Shown piece by piece: positions 24,201-61,849 of a DNA stretch of 64,000 nucleotides. The DNA comes from Apteryx mantelli. Its lineage: Eukaryota > Chordata > Aves > Apterygiformes > Apterygidae. The stretch covers positions 82,997,268-83,061,267 of the forward strand of contig NC_089981.1 in the NCBI RefSeq assembly GCF_036417845.1, read 5' to 3'. The first letter of the stretch is position 1. Every line of letters starts with the position of its first letter. The position numbers were made by a program, and so were the translations under genes. The notes below the pieces were generated by a model. It was not told the origin of the DNA. It ran no database searches and worked only from the letters and a program-made list of their open reading frames with translations.

Positions 24201-24285
24201 AGCGCTCGAAGCGGACCGTGTCGGCCTCCTGGAAGGCGCCCAGCAGCGCCTCGCAGTCCGCCTGCAGCCCCGGCACCGAGCACAT
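15219..24285 (-). CDS. SNAPC1: snRNA-activating protein complex subunit 1 (SNAPc 43-kDa subunit), complete, 10 coding exons
   Basis: SNAPC1 is a subunit of SNAPc (PTF), the nuclear complex that binds the proximal sequence element of snRNA genes and is needed for their transcription by RNA polymerases II and III. Exons on the minus strand: 24285-24158, 23642-23483, 22684-22544, 22049-21945, 20979-20821, 20357-20283, 19652-19590, 18595-18454, 17264-17181, 15253-15219. All introns are GT-AG and all phases agree, giving 363 aa (human 368). Residues 1-230 hold the conserved SNAPc core, with GALYLLYGLY, AAYIFRKLR and FHFTAMPKL recognisable. The C-terminal third is Ser/Lys/Glu rich with SKSRRHRQVKLDSSDS, then MPVITEE, then a basic tail KRKKKR, a likely nuclear localisation signal. 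The start has CpG-island context, and the N-terminus MCSVPGLQADCEALL aligns with human MGTPPGLQTDCEALL. Confidence 0.97.
17181..17264 (-). CDS. SNAPC1: SNAPC1 coding exon 9
   Basis: Contains the conserved acidic motif MPVITEED followed by TSDEE. Acceptor CAGCAG and donor GTACGT; one base is carried on each side (phase 1-1). Confidence 0.93.
18454..18595 (-). CDS. SNAPC1: SNAPC1 coding exon 8
   Basis: Encodes ASKSRRHRQVKLDSSDSGSD and a Lys/Ser/Arg-rich low-complexity segment. The first half is nearly identical to human SNAPC1, the rest diverged. Confidence 0.95.
19590..19652 (-). CDS. SNAPC1: SNAPC1 coding exon 7
   Basis: 63 nt, 21 residues including ERANALAKIKYRSYSAVVE, which aligns with human ERAESLAKIKSKAFSVVIQ. 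TTTGCAG acceptor and GTAAGG donor. Confidence 0.95.
20283..20357 (-). CDS. SNAPC1: SNAPC1 coding exon 6
   Basis: 75 nt, in phase with both neighbours. Acidic, poorly conserved linker (KEADEIPNGKEEGTS). Assigned by splice sites (CCCAG, GTAAGA) and frame. Confidence 0.85.
20821..20979 (-). CDS. SNAPC1: SNAPC1 coding exon 5
   Basis: 159 nt, residues 179-231. Carries IHDHYQKMKCVIS and PDKALSLIKDEF, the end of the conserved SNAPc core. Confidence 0.97.
21945..22049 (-). CDS. SNAPC1: SNAPC1 coding exon 4
   Basis: 105 nt, residues 144-178: LNYRTKKKIQ then EEFKDPSNRV, aligning with human LSYRMKKKIH and EEFKDPSDRV. Confidence 0.96.
22544..22684 (-). CDS. SNAPC1: SNAPC1 coding exon 3
   Basis: 141 nt, residues 97-143: ALKDWPEVERFQQDL, DAAYIFRKLR and FHFTAMPKL, all highly conserved. 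It ends at GTGAGT after CCAAAGCTA. Confidence 0.97.
23483..23642 (-). CDS. SNAPC1: SNAPC1 coding exon 2
   Basis: 160 nt, residues 43-96: YFLPPYAFQIRVGALYLLYG and TQLCQPKQK, nearly identical to the human core. Confidence 0.98.
24158..24285 (-). CDS. SNAPC1: SNAPC1 coding exon 1
   Basis: 128 nt, residues 1-42 plus two bases. The ATG at 24285-24283 starts MCSVPGLQADCEALL. It ends TCTTCTA before GTGAGC and splices to complete Tyr43. Confidence 0.95.
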
Positions 24286-24334
24286 CCCGCCGCCGCCACT
24301 GAGCACGGTGCCGCGCCGCACCGCACCGCACACA

Positions 24335-24382
24335 GCCGCGCATGCGCGGCGGCCTCCCCCCCCCCCCCGCCCGCGCATGCGC
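24335..24382. promoter_or_regulatory. Two NRF1-like palindromic sites in the SNAPC1 promoter
   Basis: GCCGCGCATGCGCGGC (24335-24350, a perfect 16-bp palindrome) and GCGCATGCGC (24373-24382) both match the core bound by nuclear respiratory factor 1. They lie about 50-100 bp upstream of the SNAPC1 ATG, and no TATA box is visible. NRF1 control is inferred from the motifs only. Confidence 0.6.
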
Positions 24383-24799
24383 ACTGCTCCGCCTCGGCCC
24401 GTTAACGGCTGCGGGGAGCGGGGAGGGGGAAGGGCCGTGCGGGCGCCTCCGTGAGGCGGAGGGCGGCGCGGCGGTGACCTTCCGCGAGGCCTCACCCGCC
24501 CCCTCGCCCCCCCCGGAAGGGCGCGTCCGGCCCGCTGAGGGGGCGATGGTGACAGGAGCTCGCTGCGTCCGCCCCTGGGCCCCCGGGAGGCGCCGCGTCA
24601 GGCTGCGCCAGCATGGCGGGAGCGGGGAGCGGGGCCGCCCCTGCCCCGCATGCACGGCCACACGTAGGCGGCGGCGGCGGCGGGCGGGGGGGGGGAGCCG
24701 GGGCTGCGGCGCCGCACGTAGCGCGGCTGGGCGCGGCCTCGCCGCCCGGGCCGGGCCGGGCCGGGCCGGGCCCGGGGCGCTGCTTCCCCTCTTTCCCCG

Positions 24800-24858
24800 C
24801 TAGTCAGAGGTAGCGGCAGCCCCGGGAGAGCCCGCCCGTCGGAGAGCCCGTACGGCCG
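24800..24858 (+). other. Possible divergent transcript first exon (5' splice site CCG|GTAAGT)
   Basis: On the plus strand, CGTACGGCCG is followed at 24859 by GTAAGTGTG, a strong 5' splice site, inside the SNAPC1 CpG island and pointing away from SNAPC1. The exon start is unknown and the coordinates are nominal. A divergent non-coding transcript is the simplest reading. No coding sequence is recognised. Confidence 0.25.
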
Positions 24859-24980
24859 GTAAGTGTGCAGCTGCCTCACGGGGCGGCGGGAGCGCGCCTG
24901 GTGTTGCTGCGGTGCAGGGGAGGAACGGGGCTGCGGGCTCCGCTTGCGGGAGATTCCCCCCGTGCCGAGGGGGTCCTGGC

Positions 24981-27900
24981 AGAAGGAAGACAGAGGTGTA
25001 GAGAAGGTATCGAATAGCTGCTATGGATGGAATGATGCATTAGGTGATGACTTTAAGTGAGTGGATGTTCAAAACTGCAAGGCTTTCTTCCACTGATGGA
25101 ACAATTCACGTGAGTTGCTTTCTTAAATAACCATGTACGGCATAATGAATTTTACACGTTGCTGGATCTAGTGCTGTGATAGCCTCCAAACCAGTTCACC
25201 GTTAGCATCAACTAATTGATTCAGAGGTCACTCTTTGAAGCTAGGCACTCAAACTGTCAGCTGCTACAAAGTTATTAAGTTCCACAATGTGTCAGGCACA
25301 AAAACATCTTTCAATCTTTATTTCCAAAAAGGTTGCTAGAATCACAACCCTTAGTTGCCTTTATAGATGAGGAGGAAATGAATGGCCATGTCAGCTAAAC
25401 AGCTGTTGCCTTCAAGCACTGCTGATTGCCACTTTCATTGATTATAGGAATAGAAGCATTAGCAGAGCTGTTCCATATGAACTGGACAGGTTTTAGCAGC
25501 TGCTGGGAAGAGCTGCACCTGCTGAGTTTTTATTTTTATTTTTAATTTTTTGAAAAGACATTTTTGTCTCTCATTTGGATTAATGTTTAGAGACATTGGA
25601 CTGTGACCACATTCATCCAGTGTGTGACCCTGTCTTCAATAGATTGCACTGATTTTGAAACAGAAGGGCAACACTGTTGGGAAAACAGTTATAATGTACT
25701 TTTCCCCTCTCTGTCATCCCTAATGGATTTACAGATTCAAAGCACAAGTTAGTTAATAATTGACACATATGCAGTACATTCTTCTTTACCTAGAGACCAA
25801 GCCCAGCTCTACTTAGTTATAGGAGTTATCCCATAATTTAAAAAGAGTCATTTGGTACTTGAGTGATGCATAATTTGGAAAGCTTGAGTGTGTTTTCTAA
25901 ATTCTGTATTCTAAGCATGCAGTGAGTGTAGTGATTTCTCAGGCTGTTTCAAGAAAAGCTAGATGGGAATTTCTTTTCTTTTCCTAAGGTAGATGGGGCT
26001 GAATGTCATAACACTTTCACTGTGCAAGATGAACCTTTGTAGCAAGGATGGGGCTGTTGTGCCTATATATTAATGTGTGCTAGTCTTTCCTTGCAGAAAG
26101 TTTGGCTATAATGTAAAGAATGAAGATGCAAAGGAGGAAAAAGGAAAAAAAAAAAAAGGGCTTTTCTGCAGCATTTCCTTTCTGTTGTGTATAGTATGAA
26201 ATACAGTGTTCATTTTTGGGCTAACAAATGTACCGCTTACTTTCCTTGATAAATTGTGTTTTCATCCCATACTCCATGTATTTTTCATTAGTAAATTGTA
26301 ATTGTTAATAGACTGTCTTCCAAACTAAAAAAAAAAAAGTAGATAATGTAAGGAAGAATAAGGTGGTTACTGTAATTTATTTGTATTCTTATTTAACTCC
26401 TAAACAAAAGGATGAAGTCCTGTTTGTCCTGTTAATTCCTACTGTGTAAGTTGCAACTCATTTATCCCACATAAATACAAATAGCTATAAATAATGAGGG
26501 TTTATCCAGTTGCATGTGGTACAAGACAACACTCTCTTGTTTTGCAATACCCGATTTAATTGTATCAGAACACCTTTTCAAAATGAAAACATGATGAAAA
26601 TTGCAATAGGACTTAAATAATAGCAGCATTGAATGGTAAATCTCTGAAAAGGTAAATTCTGGAAATATTTTATTAAACAGCATATTCAAACTTCCATCTG
26701 TACAAACCTATCACTAATACCAAGTAATGGTATGACATTCTCCTGTTCCAGCACTCATATGTGCCTTCTGCTTTTGAACTTCTTCTCAACAAAGAAAAAG
26801 TATTGCAATAGACTTTTAATCTGTTGAATTGGAAATGGCATTGATTTAACAAGACAGATTTCCAAGTTCTTGTCAAGTTATTTGCATGTACTGAGAGCAA
26901 CTGAAATCAACTGGAGAAGTCATCTTGGACTTGAAATACTTTGTTTTGTTACTAAGGGTGTTCTCGACTTGACTACTCAAGGACATTTCATAAAACTTCT
27001 TTGTCCCTCTGGCTCCACCTCTGTTGATCTCCTCACACTTTAGGAGCTGCTTTGTCTGTCTTGGGGAAAGCAAGACCTGATAAGTTGTAGTGCTAAACCT
27101 CTTCTAATTGTGGAGGCAGTCTACTTAATTTAGGTAGGAAAACCACCGTGACTAAGGTGAACAGGATTTGGCTGTAAATACAAGGTAGAATTTATAAATG
27201 CTCTTAGAATATGGACTGTATGTTGCCTAGTGTCAAATTTCTGTTGACTTTGATGGTAGGTAAGTCAGGCCTCAACTGTGCAAGGAGTTTTAGCTATGCA
27301 GCATAGTATTTAGTTCACTTACAAAAGTGGTTTTATCATTTACCATCTTCACCTTTTTAGAGCTGGGGTAACTGCTGAAGAGAAAGATCAGAGATGTCCC
27401 AAATTAGAAACAAACCCTCTTTTTATTGAACTTTATACTGTTACACAATCAAAAAGAAATACAATCACAAATATGTCAAAATGTTTCAAGAGAAATATCA
27501 ATTGCAATATGTTGTACTTGGTTCCAAAAAGAATTCCATTAAAATATACCACTTCTTCATGAGAGAATACTGCTATTATTCACAAAATCTACCATACTGT
27601 ATAAATCCAGTAGCAAACTAACTTTTTGGTAACTTGGCAAGCCTTGCTCAAGGTAAACAGGGAAGCAGAAGAAAAATGACAACCCATTTCTAGAGTTTAG
27701 ATCAAAATCACAGTTCTCCTCCAGAATGGAGCTCTCCAGGGAGGCAAGTGCCTGATAGTTAATGCTATTTTTAATGAAAGCTGGATACCCAACTCATTTA
27801 AATTCCTATGAAAATATTGGCCTTCCTACAAAGCACTCTTAGGCTGTGAAATGTTCATTTTCATGCTGGACTGTTGCAGTTCAAATAATCTGAATCATGT

Positions 27901-30765
27901 AGTGACATCTGAATGAACTTTGTGTTCTGATCAGTAGCAGCTAATCAAAGATCATGGGGGAACAAATGGTTGACCTCAGGCATATTCATCCATAGACTGA
28001 TTCATATTGGTAGAATACTCATGATTTCCAGATTCAAGAGCACCGTTCAAAGGAAATGATTCATTCAGCAATGTAACAATGGGGAAAAGCCTGCCAACAG
28101 ATACTAGTGAAACAGCCCCCATTTGTGCATCGTTTAGCTTCCATTCTTCAGCTGTTAATTAAACAACTTCTTAAAATAATGAAAAATGACTATATTAAAT
28201 ATGCAATGGTTTAACCTGTAATAATCAGAATTTTTGATTCCTACTATTTTATTTCAATAGATGCCTAATTGATAAATTCATTCAAAGCAAGTTTTTAGTC
28301 TTGAAATGGTCACCAGTGCTATAAGTAAGGTTTTAATTGTCCTTTCTGGCCTCAATCTGTGATTCTTTGAAGTAATTCATTATTACTGGGGGAAGGTTTG
28401 ATGTGTGGACACAGACACAACCAACATGGAAACTGCTAAAGCTAAATTGATTTAGTTTTACCCAAAAGCTTGTCAACATCAACATACAGTCCCAAGCCTA
28501 CCTTCCTACCATGGGAGGATGGTGGGGTAGTAAGTGTGCACTTTAGATTCCAAGCTACCTTAATTTACACTGTGTATTACACCTAAAATCAAGTCACTGG
28601 ACAGTGGACTTAAATTTGACTTCATGGGAGCTACACATCCATTTAATTATGACTTTTTCAGCTCAAGGAATATTTTAAGTGCTGGCTTAAATATATAAAT
28701 TTCTTTCACTTTTAACAAAACCAGCTAATCAGAGTGTTGGTGAGAAAGACATAGGCAACTAGTCTGTGATTTTTTTCAAAGTCAAGGTTATAAAATAATT
28801 ACAGATGTGGGGGATAAAGGCAGAGGAAATTAACAATGTAACTGCACTACATACAAGGACAAAGTGTAATGGCTGGTTCATTTGCATGCAAGTATATTAG
28901 CAAAATGCAGTTCCTAAAGCCAGACATCCTAATAATTTGACAGTAATCAGGTTGGTAAGTCTGTACACAGCAGACAGGGAATAAGTGAGGGCCTGCAGAA
29001 TAACAGAAATTCATATCACAGTCTGGCCTGAAATAGTGGAAGAAACTGAATTCTTGAACAGTGATGAGCAAGAAACTAGAAGCGCAATCAATTCGAATCT
29101 GTGCAGGAAAAAAAAAAGTAAAAAGCTAAGATGACATAGCTTGACTACTGTGGCAGTTGTGATAACCTTCTGAAAGCTAACTTTGTTATCCTCTTCAGTT
29201 TGTGTGGCAATGATAATCTTAAATAAAGTCCAGAGTAACAGAACTACTATCAAATCAGAGGATATAAATATTCTATTGAGAGATGAAAAGGGTAACCCAA
29301 GAGGCCAGCTCAAGAGCTTGCTGGAGGAGTAAGAAAAGCTGAACCCACTCCTCTGTTTAATGCATCTATAAGGCTCTCCTCACTGTCTCATGGAAGCATC
29401 ACCTTAATCAACACAGAGTTAAGCATAAAAGGGTTTCCCCTACCAACTGGTGTTTTTCCTCAAGCCTTTAAGAACTTCATTACTAAAAGTTCCTCTACTG
29501 AAGATAGAGAAAAAGAATCCATGAAAAGCATGCCATCCAAAGGTCCTCACATAGAGCTACTGCATACCTGCTGTTGCTTTCATCCAGAGAAATTTATAAG
29601 CTTTGAACACTTAAAGGTTGTGCATTACAAGTCTTTAATACTCAGTAGCAGCTGTGTATATTCAAAACATGTTCTCTGCACAAAGCTTGAATTCCAGCTT
29701 GGTGCACCTGCATGCCTTCCCCTCTCTTAATGCAAGTTCTACTCCAACTATAAGAAGTAAACCACCATATTCTGCTACCCATGCCTTACCTCCATTAAAT
29801 AAGGCATTTTAGTGGGCAGTTAATAGTCTCTATTTAATTTCATTAATTGTCTCAGTTTGAAAATCATTCCTCTTAGTGAACAGTAAAGGTTATTTAAAAA
29901 AAAGGGTTAAACTTATGTAACATTATATTGATTTCAAAAGTCTCAAAGAATCTAATGAAACAAATTCCCATTTTCAGATATGGATATGTCAGTGCTTAAA
30001 TTTTAGAAAAATTAAGACGTATTAATGTCTTAAATTGTTACAGCACATGATTTTCAGGAAGGAATTTAACCATGGCCAAAATAAATCCTGCAGTAAGACA
30101 CTTCACATTTGATTTCTCTTGCACTGAAATATTTCTTAAAATAGTCTGAAGAGTGCACAGAGTATCTTGACCGTATTTACACATTACAAGGTTGTATCAG
30201 TAGCACCGCGTTCTAAGACAGCCAAATGAGAAAAGTCAACTAGTCAAAGTTACTGACCCAACAGCATAAGGATGTTGAGAGCAAGCTTCCTTTATCATTG
30301 AGTACCAGCTTCATTTTTCATCATGCAGTTTTTGTGACAAAAGCAAAAAACAAAAGCCAAAAAACCCCACTATCTTTATTTGATCAGTCTTGGGAATTTT
30401 TAGTTTTCCTGCTTTCCAGTGTTACCTTGATAGTGCTTCCAGAGACAAGCCTTTAAGCTGTTCATAAGAAAGAATCTTTCCACTCTAAAAGAACACAAGT
30501 ACGCTGTCTTCTCACTTTGAAGTATACCAATGGGTGTAATAACTGGTTTAAAAATTTAATGTCTTTGGCCAGCTGTAGTACAACACTGTCTAGGAGACTT
30601 TAGTACTAAATAGGCTCAAATAATTAACTTGGAGATGGTTAAGGTCAAAGTAAGGAAGCAATGATTCCCAAACAACTCTAAGTTAAAAAGGGAACACTGA
30701 TGAACAATAACCACTAACAAAAATATAAATTATCTCATTTCTCTCAGATAACACACTCCCCAAGG
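24981..30765. other. SNAPC1-HIF1A intergenic region
   Basis: About 5.8 kb of AT-leaning DNA with no recognised exon or named repeat. It has A-runs near 26145 and 26327. One AATAAA on the minus strand at 27422-27427 sits in sequence that looks like a transcript end, which could be a distal HIF1A poly(A) site or chance. Confidence 0.55.
27422..27427 (-). terminator. Possible distal poly(A) signal (AATAAA)
   Basis: Minus-strand GTTCAATAAAAAG lies about 3.4 kb beyond the main HIF1A poly(A) signal. No transcript evidence is available. Confidence 0.2.
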
Positions 30766-32000
30766 GGGCCTGGTCCACATATAGTTTATTGATGTAAGAA
30801 AACAATACAGTTAGTGTTAGATCCAACCACAAAGAGCAAAAGAATGAGTGAATGAAGGTTTTGTACAGTACATATAGGAAAATAAGATGTTTGTGCCAAC
30901 TATATACTTCTAAATAAAAAGGCTTCTAAGTATATTCAAGTTATTGAAATCTACATGAAAACATGGATGTTAATAGCAACAAGGTGCATAAAACCAAAAC
31001 ATCAAAATATCGAGCAACTCAATGATGTACTAGATAAAACTTTGCTAACAATGCATGATGTTTTACAATCTGCTTGAAATATCACCTATACCACACAGGG
31101 TAAGCTGAACATTTAGATTTAAGATCATACACAATATTAGCATTAACTTCAACAACTACAGGCAGGGAATTTTTTTTTTTTTAAGCTGGCAAAGTGACTA
31201 CTTTAAGAACATCAAACTCTCTCTCTAAATTGAGAATGTTTCCAAATAAAATGCTGCTAGCCCTTTCCAGATAAAGCCTTTCCCTTTGACTAATCACACT
31301 CATTTAAGTCAAAAGCATAAGACAGCATTTAAGAACAATTTATATTACAACATGACTAAAATAATGACATAATCCAGGTTTAAACATGATTTCATAGGCA
31401 AACAAAAAAAAAAATTCTTCTTAAAAACTAGTTTTTATAAATGCAGAATATATTGCATGAGGAACTGCTGGTATTTTTTTAAGAAAATATATTGTGCGAT
31501 TGTGGCTACAATGCACTGCTGCAAAGCATTGTTGTTTCTTATAAAAATTATTAAAATAAAAACTTATTTGAACATAAAGAGTAAGAGAGCACAAGTCTTC
31601 CAACTACTTACGAAGGGCAGGATGGAAGTATTGCCAGTTTTTCTTGTGTTGACATTTTACTAATGATAAGTTTTGGTGACCAACTCCCCAGCCAAAAAAT
31701 AAATATTTTTTAGAATCAGGTGCATATTTCAAAGCTGCTATTGCAAGTGTGTTTTAAATGTAATGGACTTAAAGTGTATGTACCAAAGAATTATAAAAAT
31801 GCACTATAGGTTGAGTTATTGTTACATAAAGAACATATTAAAAAGACTGTCAAAATAAGTAGAAAGGGGATCAAAACTGAACTAACTGAATTAGTGCAGT
31901 ACTGTAGCCAGGCTTCTAAAATCAGATATAGAAAATATAAATAGACTGCTTTAGGTGATGATTCACCAGTGTCCAAAAAAGGAGCAAGTATTGTGAAGGC
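30766..32000 (-). other. HIF1A: HIF1A 3' UTR
   Basis: About 1.23 kb, the same length as the human 3' UTR. Long blocks match the human sequence as I remember it: around 31390-31530 (AACTAGTTTTTAAGAAGAA, CACAATATATTTTCTTAAAA, AATACCAGCAGTT) and at the very end (GGTTGGATCTAACACTAACT). It is AU-rich with several ATTTA-like elements, consistent with regulated mRNA stability. The 3' border is approximate. Confidence 0.88.
30785..30790 (-). terminator. HIF1A: HIF1A poly(A) signal (AATAAA)
   Basis: Minus-strand ACATCAATAAACTATATGTG followed by GACCAGG matches the human HIF1A mRNA end (ACATCAAATAAACATCTTCT then GTGGACCAGG). Cleavage is expected near 30766. Confidence 0.9.
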
Positions 32001-61003
<29,003 letters not shown>

Positions 61004-61849
61004 GGCGGCCGCCGGGCTGCTCGTCCCGCTCGCGCGCGCGCGGCCCGGTGCGGGCGGCTCCAATGGCCGCCGAGCGGCGCGGAGATGGCGGCGCAGCCGG
61101 GAAGGGGCCGGGTCTGGGGCCGCGCGGGCTCAGAGCATCGGGGCAGGCGCCGGGGCCTGCGGCGGGCGGGCGGGCACGGAGGTGCGGCCGGCGCGGAGCG
61201 CAGCGGCGGCTGAGGGAAGGAGGCGGGCGGCGCGGCGCTCGCCGAGGCTGTGCGCGGCGGCGGCAGCGGCGGGGGCCGGGGGCGGGCTCGGCCGGGCCGG
61301 GCCCGGCGCTGCGCCAGTGAGGAGCCGCGGCGGAGCCCGGCCCCCTCGGCCGGCGGGGTCAGCTGAGCAAACAGCTGGGAGGGGGCCGCGCTTCACGTGG
61401 GGCCGCGCCGCGCCGCCCTCCCCTCCACCATGCCGCCCCTTCCCGCCGGCCCCCGCGGGCGGGGGGGGGAAATGCCGCCACCGCGGCGCGGCCCTCGGGA
61501 CCCCCCTCGCCGCCTCTTCCCAGCGCGCCCCTGGGCCCCCTTCCGCCGACAGCCGCCCCCGGCCCGCCCCGAGCGGCCTCGGGCCCCGCGCTGCCGTCGC
61601 CGGGAGGGCCGGGGGCGTCCCGCGGGCCTCGGCGGCGCGGCCTGGCCTGCCCGGGCCTGGCGGAAAAGGTGCCCCGCGGGCCGCCCCCGGCCCCAGGGTG
61701 GTCCCCGCCAGCCGCTTTGGCAGGATCACGGCGTTTCCAGCGCCATTCTGGCTGAGGCCCCGCGGCTCCCACGCGTGCTGACCCCCCAGGAAACCCCCCA
61801 ACCGGCCGTCCCCCTCATGCCCCCATACCGGCACGCTCATGCCAGCTGC

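Larger units (their letters stand above)
23960..24980. promoter_or_regulatory. CpG island spanning the SNAPC1 promoter and exon 1
   Basis: Dense CpG with C and G runs on both sides of the SNAPC1 start, extending about 700 bp upstream. It includes a (CCGGG)5 run at 24746-24770 and, on the plus strand, a consensus 5' splice site at 24859, so it may drive transcription both ways. Confidence 0.85.

Noticed and set aside
24087-24880. Several plus- and minus-strand frames in the SNAPC1 CpG island, including one starting ATGGCGGGAGCG at 24613
   Set aside because: Low-complexity composition with no recognised family; only the SNAPC1 exon 1 frame is supported.
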